DNA of 64,000 bases from Petrolisthes cinctipes (GCA_033782935.1 JAWQEG010001440.1:1-64000); one strand, 5' to 3'. Shown: positions 8,467-18,509, counted from the stretch's first letter. Made by a program: numbers and translations. The notes: a model not told the origin generated them from the sequence alone.

Positions 8467-11388
8467 CTAGGCTCGTGGTGTCCCGTCTGCTTTTTTCATT
8501 TTATCATAATTATCTTTAAAACTATGAATAGTTGTTGCATTCACGACTTCCTCCGGCAAAGAGTTCCATTGTGCAATTGCTCTTTGGGGAAAATAGAATT
8601 TCCGCACATCATTTTTGGTCAATTTCCTTGCCATCTTCCGAGTGTGTCCTCTTGTTCTTCCCACAGTTGGTGTAATAAATTCATTCTTATCAATCCATTC
8701 CGGTTCGTGTACACATTTGTACATCATGATCATATCACCACGTTTCCTTCTTTCTTCTAACGTTGGTAGATTCAGTGTTTGTAGCCGTTCTGAGTAACAT
8801 AACTCCTTCAACTCAGGCACCATCCTAGTAGCTGCTCTCTGTACTCTCTCCAACTTGTCTATGTGCTTCTTTAAGTGAGGGTTCCATACTACTGCAGCAT
8901 ACTCTAGAATCGGCCTTACAAATGTTGTCAGTAATTTCACCAGCATGTCTCGATCCATATGAGTAAATGCAACTCGTATGTTTGACAACAAAGCATATGC
9001 CTGTCTAACTTTTTCCTTTATGTGGCTTCCTGGTGACATTTTTAAAGATATTGTCACCCCTAAATCCTTTTCCTGCTGCGAGTTGTCTATTCTCTTGCCT
9101 CCCATAGTGTACTGTCCATGTGGTCGTAAACTGCTCTCACCCATTTCAATAACATGACATTTCTCGGAGTTGAATTCAAGTTGCCATTTCTTACTCCACT
9201 CATACACCTAACTTATATCCTCCTGAAGTGCTGCACATGAGTTGATGTCAGTTACTTGTCTCAATAGTTTTGCATCATCAGCAAACATGTTCATGTAGCT
9301 CCCGGAACCAATGCCACTGGCCATGTCATCCACATACACTAAGAACATAAGTGGCGCCAGTACGAAACCCTGTGGCACCCCACTTTTCACCTTCCTCCTA
9401 CTTGAAAACTTTCCTCTTATAACAGTCCTCATCTTCCTCTCACTCAGGAAGTTTTTCATCCATAATAGTAACTGTCCTCTGATTCCGCCTTTCATTTTTA
9501 GTTTCCATATGAGCCTTTGGTGTGGAACACTATCAAACGCCTTTTTTAAGTCCAAATAAACACAGTCGACCCAACCATTTCTCTCCTGTAATATTTCTGT
9601 GACTCTGTCATAAAAGCTCAGAAGGTTTGTGACACACGATCGTCTCGATCTGAATCCGAACTGTCTATCTGACAACATACGTTCGCTTTCCAGGTAATCA
9701 ATCCACCTATTGCGAATTATTCTCTCCATAGTCTTGCACACAACACTAGTTAGAGAGACTGGTCTGTAATTTAGAGGCTCTTCTTTACTTCCTTTTTTAT
9801 ACAAAGGCACAATATTTGCTGCTTTCCAGAGCTTTGGTAATTCACCCAATGTTAACGAGTGATTGAAGATGATTTGTAGAGAGTAACTTAACCCTGTGGC
9901 ACATTCCCTCAACACCCAGCAGGACACATCATCTGGTCCCGCTGCTTTCCTTCTGTCTGTGGCATTTAGTACTTCCTAAATATCTTCTTGGGATATCTCA
10001 ACATTACGTAACCCATCTTCTTGTATTTGTACAGTTCTATCTGGTGTAAATTCATCCTCTGTCAGAAACACTGATTGAAATTTCCGGTTTAGTATTTCAC
10101 TCATATCTTCCTCCCTTTCATACACGATGTTGTCCACCACCAATCTCTGAATCTTGTCCTTCACTTTCATCTTACCTCTTATAAAGCCATAGAATAGACG
10201 GGGGTTCCCGTCACATTTCTCTATAACAGATTTCTCAAAATTTCTCTCTTCTTCCCGTCTAATTTGCGTATATTTATTCCTTGCATTTTTGTACCTTTGA
10301 TACGCCTGCTGAGTTTTTTTCCTCCTGTATCTATTCCATAGTAGGTCTCTTTCCTCTTTTGCTCTTCTACATCTTATATTGAACCACACTTTTTTATTTA
10401 TACACGTGACTCTGTTCTTGGGACTATATCTTTTCATTTCCTCGTTAAGTAACTCACAAAAACGCCCATACATTGCTCCTATATCCTTCCCATTTAGTTC
10501 TTGGTCCCAGCTCAATTCTTTCAAGTATTTGTTTAGATCTTTGTAATCGCCTTTACCATAATTAAAACTATCCTTTTTGGGAGTTTCCTTTTCCTTTCCA
10601 ATGTCATACTGAATAATGAAATCAAACTTAATCACGACATGATCGCTCTTGCCCAGAGGAGGTAAGTACCTCACCTCAGATATTTCATCGCTCGTTCTTG
10701 TAAACACCAGGTCTAGTAACGAGGGTTCATCCTGACCTCTCACTCTCGTTGGCTCATTTACGTGCTGGTGTAAGAAAAATTTTGTTACTAACTCGAGCAG
10801 TCTATAACTCCAGCTGTGTTCTTGTTGAGTAGTTTGTATCTCCTCCCAATCAATCGCGGTACTATTAAAGTCACCTGTCATAATCACCCGTTGATTCTTG
10901 TTTTGCACTTCCTGTAGAATCTTTCCGATACTATAAAGTGTTACCTTAGCCTTTTCTTCGTACTCTGTAGGATCCCAAGCATTGGTTGGGGGAGGCATGT
11001 ACACATTTACCACTGTTATGTTTTCATTTCCTACCCTTATAACCACTGCCACAACTTCACTTCCATTGTCATTGATGGTAATCTCCCTGACTTTTAACTC
11101 TGTCCTTGTCATGATAATTACACCCCCTCCTTTCTTTCCTTCTCTGTCCTTCCTATATATGTCATACCCCTCTATATTCAATGCTTCGTTTCGTATATCA
11201 TGCTCTAGTTTTGTTTCTGATAAACAAACTACTTCTGGTCTCTCTGTGACTAATAAATCTCTGAGTTCTAATGACTTAGATACAAATCCATCCATATTTG
11301 TATATATGATGCTTAGGAAACTATTTTGATATCCGTGTACATTTATGGCCTTTGTAGGCCTTCTTATTCTCTTATTTTGATGAACCAT
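8467..11388 (-). pseudogene. ORF2 relic: APE-like endonuclease, reverse transcriptase, C-terminal domain
   Basis: A single frame of 974 codon positions from ATG at 11386-11388 to TAG at 8467-8469, interrupted by two in-frame TAG codons at 9976-9978 and 9208-9210. Endonuclease (first 470 codons): Asn31 in YTNMDG, Glu58 in SETK, GDFN at 172-175, Asp226 in LLDLVF and Ser-Asp-His at 248-250 are all intact. Reverse transcriptase (in the 239-codon segment 9208-9927): NYRPVSLTS, motif A YLDLKKAFD (Asp126), motif B GVPQGFVLAP where Ser is the usual residue in place of Phe, and motif C FADD at 215-218. The last segment (8467-9207) carries the KDLGVTIS and EYAAVVWNP patterns of the CR1 C-terminal region. 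The catalytic residues are intact but the two stops and the Ser-to-Phe change make it a probable pseudogene, apparently young. Confidence 0.92.
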
Positions 11389-12322
11389 TTCCGAATTCTC
11401 AGTCCCGACACTTTGAAGAAAAAATGCTTTTTTTCTTCATCAGATAGCTCGTTATTCATTTTCTTGGCTGCTTCTATTTTTTCTTTTAGAATACTTCTAT
11501 CCTCTTCCGTTAGGTTTCTCCTAACTTTGATGTGGCCAAACATATCATAATCTTTTAGTTTCCATGCGTTTCTCAGTATTTCATCGGTTGCTTGATTGCC
11601 TGTGAGAGTAACCTTCATTGGTCTTGATTTGCCCTTGTCATATTTTCCGATTCTCCTGAAGTCAGCAATTACTGTATTGACCTCATGAGTAAGTTTTTCA
11701 AGAACTTCCTTTACAGATTTCTCCTCTACTTTATCTCTGTCAAATCTCGATCTAATTTCTTCCTCCTTGATTCCAAAAACAATTACAGACTTATTTATAT
11801 CTACAGTATCCCGTATAAACCGATCATTGTTTCGAATAACTTTCTTGACAACAGATTCGATATTACTTTGCTCTTTAATCTGCTTCATTTCTTGTTTATA
11901 TTCCAGATTCTTTTTTGCCATCTCAGCAAAACTAGATTTCAAGTCATTTTGACATGTATTTACTTGGTCAATAATTTCTTGTTGGTCTTCCAACAATTTG
12001 TTCTTATCGTTAACTAATTTGTCTCGTTCTTCTTTCATTTGCTTCGTATTATCCTCACCTGATACCTGACTAAGTTCATTTCACAGCTCTTGTATTTCTA
12101 CATTCATTTCCTTAATTAGCTCTTTTAGTTGGGCTATTTCTGATTCCCTCTCTATATCTTTATTTTGTAACAACTCATTTTGCTTGCCAACCTCCAGCAG
12201 CTCGTTCCTCAGTCGGTTAACTGTCTCTTTCAGCTGATTTGATTCCTCTCTATCTTTCTTATAATCACATTCTATCTTCTCTAGTTTTTGCTTAAAGACG
12301 TCCAGTGATCTGATATCACAAT
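11364..12322 (-). pseudogene. ORF1 relic: coiled-coil, RNA-binding-type protein of the CR1-like element
   Basis: The open part (11364-12038, 224 codons) starts with a Lys/Glu-rich, heptad-like coiled coil. It continues into a segment with SVIVFGIKE, then IADFRRIG and a basic, mixed region, resembling the RRM-like nucleic-acid-binding half of many non-LTR ORF1 proteins. The same frame continues upstream through one TGA (12081-12083) into about 80 more coiled-coil codons up to the (TG)n junction, so the N-terminus is truncated. ORF1 and ORF2 overlap by 25 bp in different frames. The family role of ORF1p as an RNA chaperone in the retrotransposition particle is established; its function here is inferred. 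Confidence 0.8.
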
Positions 12323-12421
12323 GTGTGTGTGTGTGTGTGTGTGTTGCTATTTGAGTAACGTATGTCTAATAGTATATATTTATGAATGAATGTGTGTGTG
12401 TGTGTGTGAGTAAGAGTAACG
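12323..12421. repeat. (TG)n tracts flanking a short unique spacer
   Basis: TG runs at about 12323-12346 and 12390-12408 bracket an AT-rich spacer. These correspond to the interrupted (CA)n at 16586-16704 in the other palindrome arm. Confidence 0.85.
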
Positions 12422-12423
12422 TA

Positions 12424-12572
12424 CAGTCGCGGTCAAATATAATCATCCATATAGGGGTAACTCACGTAAGAGTTTGACAGCTTCTCTCTGTTCCTTAGCT
12501 GATAAACTTTCCAATAAATAGGTTAACTACCATCTTTTAATTTAATACAAGCAGCTACACACTACTTAAAAC

Positions 12573-12628
<56 letters not shown>

Positions 12629-12988
12629 TAACTACCTTCTTTTAATTTACTACAAGCAGCTGCACCCTACTTAAAACAATAACACACACACACACAGACA
12701 CACACACACAAACACACATTAACTACCATCTTTTAATTTAATACAAGCAGCTACACACTACTTAAAACAATAACACACACACACGTTAACTACCATCTTT
12801 TAATTTAATACAAGCAGCTACATACTTAAAACAATAACACACACACACGTTAACTACCATCTTTTAATTTAATACAAGCAGCTACACACTATTTAAAACA
12901 ATAACATCATAATATGTGAACGTGAAAACATTAGACAGTAAATTGTTTGAGATTCCCATATGTGGATGATTATTATTGACCACGACTG
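12424..12988. mobile_element. 565-bp MITE with TA target duplication (Tc1/mariner-like)
   Basis: The left end reads CAGTCGCGGTCAAATATAAT and the right end, in reverse complement, CAGTCGTGGTCAATAATAAT. The inverted repeats of about 33 bp continue into a CATCCA(CA)TAT(A/G)GGG segment. TA dinucleotides flank both sides (12422-12423 and 12989-12990). The CAG-start terminal repeat and TA duplication are characteristic of Tc1/mariner elements. The interior has no coding capacity. Five copies of a TTAACTACCATCTTTTAATT to AAAACAATAACAC unit start at 12523, 12628, 12719, 12786 and 12850, separated by (CA)n of varying length. The right palindrome arm lacks the whole element, showing a clean empty site. 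Confidence 0.87.
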
Positions 12989-13148
12989 TATGTGCAAATG
13001 CATTCGTATATTCTCGTAACTGTGTGTGTGTGTGTGAGACCATCGTATCAGTAGACTACCACACCATCGTATACACCACCACAGATGATGTTCTTGCATA
13101 ATACATACGACCTTCATTAGCCGTGTAAATGACTTATGGCTGAAGTAT

Positions 13149-13364
13149 TTAAGGGGGTGCGGGAATAGGGGGACAAGCTGGGGGGGGTTTAGGGGGGGTG
13201 CGGGAGTAGGGGACAGGCTTGGGGGGTGCAAGAGTATGGGGACAGACTTGGGGGGCGGGGGTTAGGGGGTTGTGGGAATAGGGGACAAGCTTTCTACCCA
13301 CCCGAAGCCTGTCCCCCTATTCCTGCACCCCCCAAGCCTGTTCCCTACTCCCGCGCCCCCTTAA
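13149..13364. mobile_element. G-rich foldback element C with TTAA ends
   Basis: TTAAGGGGGTGCGGGAATAG begins at 13149 and GCGCCCCCTTAA ends at 13364, with G-rich units on the left and C-rich units on the right. It is the near-identical mirror partner of 16257-16472. Confidence 0.78.
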
Positions 13365-13441
13365 TAGAGTTTGTGAATATGGATACTCAGCTTTTGGAAA
13401 ATAATGAAGGCTTACAAGTGTGGTTGGTTGGTTGGTTGGTT

Positions 13442-13527
13442 GGGAAGCTAACAAAACAATACCACTGTGGAATCAACCCATAAAGTTAGGAGTCGATTCC
13501 ACAGTGGTATTGGTTTGTTAGTTTCCC
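13442..13527. repeat. 33-bp perfect-looking hairpin at the edge of the minisatellite
   Basis: GGGAAGCTAACAAAACAATA and onward (13442-13474) is the near-exact reverse complement of 13495-13527, with a 20-bp loop. A (GGTT)n stretch precedes it. In the right arm the matching zone (about 16106-16180) keeps the GGGAAGCTAACAAA and GACTGTGGAATCG motifs but is rearranged. Confidence 0.8.
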
Positions 13528-14680
13528 ACCCACCCACCCACCCACCCACGTCTCTTTCACACCCACCCACCCACCCACATCTCCTTCACACCCACCCACG
13601 TCTCCTTCACACACACTCAACCACCCACGTCTCCTTCACACCCACTCACCCACCCACGTCTCCTTCACACCCACACACCCACCAACGTCTCCTTCACACA
13701 CACACACCCACCCACGTCTCCTTCACACCCACACACCCACCGACGTCTCCTTCACACCCACCCATCCACCCACGTCTCCTTCACACCCACACACCCACCC
13801 ACGTCTCCTTCACACCCACACACCCACCCACGTCTCCTTCACACCCACACACCCACCCACGTCTCCTTCACACCCACACACCCACCCACGTCTCCTTCAC
13901 ACCCACCCACCCACCCACGTCTCCTTCACACACACACACCCACCAACTTCTCCTTCACACACACACACCCACCAACTTCTCCTCTTACACCCACACACCC
14001 ACCCACGTCTCCTTCACACACACACACACACCCACCCACGTCTCCTTCACACCCACACACCCACCAACTTCTCCTTCACACCCACACACCCACCCACGTC
14101 TCCTTCACACCCACACACCCACCCACGTCTCCTTCAAACCCACCCAACCACCCGCGTCTCCTTCACACCCACCCACCCACGTCTCCTTCACACCCACACA
14201 CCCACGTCTCCTTCCCACACACCCGCGTCTCCTTCACACCCACACACCCACCCAAGTTTCCTTCACACCCACACACCCACCAACGTCTCCTTCACACCCA
14301 CACACCCACCCACGTCTCCTTTTCACCCACACACCCACCCACGTCTCCTTCACACCCACACACCCACCCACGTCTCCTTCACACCCACACACCCACCCAC
14401 GTCTCCTTCAAACACACACACCCACCAACTTCTCCTTCACACCCACACACACACCCACGTCTCCTTCACACCCACCCACCCACCCACGTCTCCTTCACAC
14501 ACACACACACACCCACGTCTCCTTCACACCCACCCACCCACCCACGTCTCCTTCACACCCACCCACCCACCCACGTCTCCTTCACACACACACACACACC
14601 CACATCTCCTTCACACCCACACACCCACGTCTCCTTCACACCCACACACCCACGTCTCCTTCCCACACTCCCGCGTCTCA
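13528..14680 (+). repeat. 29-bp CA-rich minisatellite, left block
   Basis: About 40 tandem units with a typical period of 29 bp (CGTCTCCTTCACACCCACAC plus ACCCACCCA) and shorter variants of 21 and 25 bp. Because 29 is not a multiple of three and the unit has no stop in most frames, it produces a 507-codon open frame of His/Thr/Pro/Ser. This is an artefact of composition and I do not call a gene. Confidence 0.95.
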
Positions 14681-14984
14681 AGCCTGTCCCGCTAATCCCG
14701 CACCCTCCAAACCCCCTCCCCCCCTTAAGCCTGTCCCCCTATTCCCACACCCCCCCTCCATAAGCCTGTCCCCTATTCCCGCACCCCCCAACCCCCAACC
14801 CCCTCAAGCCTGTCCCCCTATTCCCGCACCCCTCCCCCCCGATAAGCCTGTCCCCTATTCCCGCACCCCCCAAAACCCCCCTCAAGCCTGTCCCCTACTC
14901 CCGCACCCCCTTAACGTCGTAATTGCTGATAAACAACGAGTAGTTTTGGCATTGAGAATTTCAACCTTTATAAAGGAGACGTGT
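14681..14984. repeat. C-rich tandem block and short unique centre of the palindrome
   Basis: Six tandem C-rich units of the foldback family (AAGCCTGTCCCCCTATTCCC, then GCACCCCCC) run from 14681 to TTAA at 14911-14914, all in one orientation. About 60 bp of unique AT-rich sequence (14915-14975) follow before the inverted minisatellite begins. This is the only part of the palindrome interior with no mirror image. Confidence 0.85.
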
Positions 14985-16108
14985 GTGTGAAGGAGACGTG
15001 TGTGTGAAGGAGACATGGGTGTGTGGGTGGGTGTGAAGGAGACGTGTGTTTGAAGTTGACGTGGGTGTGTGGGTGGGTGTGAAGGAGACGTGTGTGTGAA
15101 GGAGACGTGGGTGTGTGGGTGGGTGTGAAGGAGACGTGTGTGTGAAGGAGACGTGGGTGTGTGGGTGGGTGTGAAGGAGACGTGGGTGTGAAGGAGACGT
15201 GGGTGTGTGGGTGGGTGTGAAGGAGACGTGGGTGTGAAGGAGACGTGAGTGTGTGTGTGGGTGTGAAGGAGACGTGTGTGTGAAGGAGACGTGGGTGTGT
15301 GGGTGGGTGTGAAGGAGACGTGGGTGTGAAGGAGACCTGGGTGGGTGTGTGGGTGTGAAGGAGACGTGGGTGTGAAGGAGACCTGGGTGGGTGTGTGGGT
15401 GTGAAGGAGACGTGGGTGGGTGTGTGTGTGGGAAGGAGACGTGGGTGGGTGTGTGGGTGTGCAGGAGACGTGGGTGGGTGTGTGGGTGTGAAGGAGACGT
15501 GGGTGGGTGTGTGGGTGTGAAGGAGACGTGAGTGGGTGTGTGGGTGTGAAGGAGACGTGGGTGTGAAGGAGACGTGGGTGGGTGTGTGGGTGTGAAGGAG
15601 ACGTGGGTGGTTGGGTGGGTGTGAAGGAGACGTGGGTGGGTGGGTGTGTGTGGAGGAGACGTGGGTGTGTCGGAAGGAGACGTGGGTGGGTGGGTGTGTT
15701 GGAAAGAAATGGGGTGGGTGGGTGTGAAGGAGACGTGGGTGGGTGGGTGGATGTGAAGGGGACGTGGGTGTGTTTGTGGGTGGGAAAGAGACGTGGGTTT
15801 GTGGGTGGGTTGGAAGGAGACGTTGGTGGGTGGGTGGGAAGGAAAGAGGCGTGGGTGGGTGTGTGGGTGTGAAGGAGACGTGAGTGGGTGGGTGTGAAGG
15901 AGACGTGGGTGGTTGTGTGGGTGTGAAGGAGACGTGGGTGGGTTGGTGTGAAAGAGACGTGAGCGGGTGTGTGGGTGTAAAGGAGACGTGGTTGGGTGGG
16001 TGTGAATGAGTCGTGAGTGGGTGTGTGGGTGGGAAGGAGATGTGGGTGGGTGGGTGGGAAAAAGACATGGGTGGGTGTGTGGGTGGGAAGGAGATATGGG
16101 ATGGTGGG
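14985..16108 (-). repeat. 29-bp minisatellite, right block in inverted orientation
   Basis: The same unit as 13528-14680 read on the minus strand (plus-strand GAAGGAGACGTGGGTGGGTG). The unit composition drifts: near 14985-15260 shorter GTGTGTGAAGGAGACGTG forms are common, while 15700-16108 is GGGT-rich and more degenerate. Open frames of 366-426 codons on the minus strand are composition artefacts. Confidence 0.95.
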
Positions 16109-16256
16109 TGGGTGGGAAGCTAACAAACCCGAAAACGACTGTGGAATCGTACACGTTACCAAAGGTTTTCGTTTGTTGGTTAGCCAATAAATATTGATGA
16201 CTGTGGAATCGGCCCATTATTTTCCAAAAGCTGAGTATCCATATTCACAAACTCTA

Positions 16257-16472
16257 TTAAGGGGGTGCGGGAGTAGGGAACAGGCTTGGGGGGTGCAGTA
16301 ATAGGGGGACAGGCTTCGGGTGGGTAGAAAGCTTGTCCCCTATTACCACAACCCCCTAACCCCCGCCCCCCAAGTCTGTCCCCATACTCCTGCACCCCCC
16401 AAGCCTGTCCCCTACTCCCGCACCCCCCCTAAACCCCCCCCAGCTTGTCCCCCTATTCCCGCACCCCCTTAA
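16257..16472. mobile_element. G-rich foldback element E with TTAA ends
   Basis: Mirror partner of 13149-13364. TTAA lies at 16257-16260 and 16469-16472. Only four single-base differences were found against its partner across the element. Confidence 0.78.
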
Positions 16473-16585
16473 ATACTTCAGCCATAAGTCATTTACACGG
16501 CTAATGAAGGTCGTATGTATTATGCAAGAACATCATCTGTGGTGGTGTATACGATGGTGTGGTAGTCTACTGATACGATGGTCCC

Positions 16586-16613
16586 ACACACACACACACA
16601 CACAGTCATGAGA

Positions 16614-16662
<49 letters not shown>

Positions 16663-16669
16663 CATGAGA

Positions 16670-16704
<35 letters not shown>
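16586..16704. repeat. (CA)n tract with two GTCATGAGAATA spacers
   Basis: Uninterrupted counterpart of the left-arm zone that carries the CR1-like element b and the TA-flanked MITE. A spacer matching TATTCTCGTAACTG near 13008-13021 confirms the alignment of the arms. Confidence 0.92.
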
Positions 16705-16707
<3 letters not shown>

Positions 16708-16748
16708 GAGTGACATTAATTTTGTTGTTTGTTGTGGGCACCTAAAAT

Positions 16749-16847
16749 AAGCCCCCCAAGCCTGTCCCTCTACTCCCGCACCCCTCAAAACACCCCGCAC
16801 CCACCTAAACCCCCCAATGCTGTCCCCCTATTCCTGCACCACCTTAA
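16749..16847. mobile_element. Degenerate C-rich foldback element F, one orientation only
   Basis: Three C-rich units (AAGCCTGTCCCTCTACTCCC, GCACCC) end at TTAA (16844-16847). The G-rich half present in the mirror partner at 8136-8348 is missing, which suggests deletion of one arm. Confidence 0.7.
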
Positions 16848-17480
16848 TTAATAATTGAACATTATTTTTGTTTAATTTGGTCCGTTTTTTGAGACACGAA
16901 AATTGACATAACTTTTGAACAGAGGGTCATAGAGACAAAATGAAAAAATAGTCTCGCCCAATTTACCAACTGTATTTCCATTCCAAATATCATCCAAATC
17001 CATTTAGATCTTCATGATCAAATTTCGGTTCAAAATTTAAAAAAAAAAAAGTGGCCATAACTAAAAAACAATGCATCGTAGAGGAAAACGGAGAAAATTT
17101 AGAAACCCCTTCTGGCAACCCCCACCTATATGACCTATTCTTACATACCCATAGGTCAAATGTGGGATTCTCAAAACTCACATTTTTGGATGTGGTGTGT
17201 GGATGGAACGTTGTGAAAAAGATGAAATAAGTCTACGGAAATTACATGATGTTATTCCAAAGACAGAGAGAGAGGGTGAGGTGTTTTTTCTTAGTATGCC
17301 TGCTGCCTTTTACAACACACACACACACACACACACACAGACACACACATGGAACAAATTACCATCTATAAGAAGTGGTGTGTGTCAAACCATGCATAAC
17401 TTCAAAGAAAAATATGATAATAGGATTTTAATATACGGGACATTAGGAGCTTGACTCAATCCTGTAAAGATACAAATAGG
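16848..17480. repeat. Right-arm unique segment of the palindrome
   Basis: Reverse complement of 7321-8135, with small indels and about 15 percent divergence by eye. No gene. The short ORFs 16990-17181 and 17197-17454 are not conserved in the other arm. Confidence 0.8.
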
Positions 17481-17705
17481 TAAGAACACACACACATACA
17501 CACACACACGTATCTTTATAATAAACATGCACGCACATCAATATAAATAATTATATTCTTGTTTTGAGAAAGAGGAGAACGAAACATAAGAAGAAGAATA
17601 ATGTAAGAAAGTCAGGAAATTATAGAAACGAAATACAGTAATAAGGATGGGTTCAGTAATCATGTCTTATTTCGTTCGAGATGCCTCGACACATAATTTA
17701 AAAAA
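17481..17705. other. Right-arm sequence without a mirror partner
   Basis: AT-rich, apparently unique sequence between the (CA)n at 17487-17510 and the minisatellite. It has no match in the left arm, so it is either an insertion on the right or a deletion on the left. No coding or element signature is visible. Confidence 0.6.
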
Positions 17706-18027
17706 GGGGGCATAACTTGTAGACAGGGGGGGGCATAACTTGTAAACAGGGGTGGGGGGCATAACTTGTAGACAGGGGGGAAGGAGGGTGGCATAACTTG
17801 TAGACAGGGGGGATGGAGGGGGGCATAACTTGTAGACAGACAGGGGGGATGGAAGGGGGCATAACTTGTAGACAGACAGGGGGGATGGAGGGGGGGCATA
17901 ACTTGTAGACAGACTGGGGGGATGGAGGGGGGCATAACTTGTAGACAGACAGGGGGGATGGAGGGGGGCATAACTTGTAGACAGGGGGGATGGAGGGGGG
18001 CATAACTTGTAGACAGACAGGGGGGAG
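17706..18027 (-). repeat. 23-37 bp G-rich minisatellite, ten units
   Basis: CATAACTTGTAGACA occurs at 17711, 17734, 17760, 17792, 17824, 17860, 17897, 17933, 17969 and 18001, separated by GGGGGG-rich linkers with or without GATGGA. The period grows from 23 to 36-37 bp and then shortens. The left palindrome arm has only one copy (about 7212-7228). Minus-strand ORFs of 101-163 codons across it are repeat artefacts. Confidence 0.93.
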
Positions 18028-18213
18028 GGGGTGCGTTTAAGGACCCTGTGATCGTGTATGGAAATTGAAGACTTTCGATTCCTCCTGACTATGCCACCAA
18101 ACAAACACCTCCTTCCATATAGGTGTGTGTGTGTGTGTGTGTGTGTGTTTCGTGGCAATATTTGAAGGACTCATTTACCTCCAATTTTCTGACTACATCA
18201 CACACAGGGTTCC

Positions 18214-18442
18214 ATAAGGGGGTGCGGGAATAGGGGGACGGGCTTAGGGGGGCTTAGGGGGGTGCGGGAGTAGGGTACAGTTTTTTTTTTTTTTTTTGGG
18301 GGGGGGGTGCGGGAGTAAGGGGACAGGCTTTGGGGGTGCGGAAATAGGGGACAAGCTTTCTTCCTACCTCAAGCCTGTCCCCCTATTTCAGCATCCCCCA
18401 AACCCCCCCCCAAGCCAGTCCCCTACTCCCGCACCCCCTTAA
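18214..18442. mobile_element. G-rich foldback element G
   Basis: Starts ATAAGGGGGTGCGGGAATAG (first base of TTAA changed) and ends GCACCCCCTTAA at 18442. Contains a run of about 18 T followed by a G run near 18279-18307. Confidence 0.7.
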
Positions 18443-18509
18443 TTAACTCTTGCACAGGAAATGGGTAAGATTAATTAACTAGCCTGGAGAGAAGTGCATA
18501 TATTTTTTA

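Larger units (their letters stand above)
8425..12322 (-). mobile_element. Non-LTR retrotransposon of CR1/L2 type (element b), nearly complete
   Basis: Read on the minus strand: a coiled-coil ORF1 relic, an overlapping ORF2 with endonuclease and reverse transcriptase, then a very short 3' UTR ending in two tandem copies of an 11-bp unit (plus-strand GTGATCTATTT at 8425-8435 and 8436-8446). A short terminal tandem repeat in place of poly-A is typical of CR1/L2 elements. Its 5' end stops at a (TG)n tract at about 12323, and the 3' side abuts CTGTGTG at 8421-8427. The right palindrome arm has an uninterrupted (CA)n here. The element therefore inserted into a (TG)n tract after the palindrome formed. 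Confidence 0.92.

Noticed and set aside
10982..12017. Plus-strand ORFs opposite the CR1-like element b (for example 10982-11329 and 11685-12017)
   Set aside because: They are antisense shadows of ORF1 and ORF2, which show recognised endonuclease motifs on the minus strand.
13467..14990. 507-codon open frame rich in His, Thr, Pro and Ser (and 366-426 codon frames on the minus strand at 14882-16217)
   Set aside because: These are translations of a 29-bp minisatellite that lacks stops. The pattern drifts between frames and no domain, codon bias or gene context supports a protein.
17706..18158. 163-codon minus-strand ORF with repeated STSYAPLHPP
   Set aside because: It is the G-rich minisatellite read as protein and is missing in the other arm.
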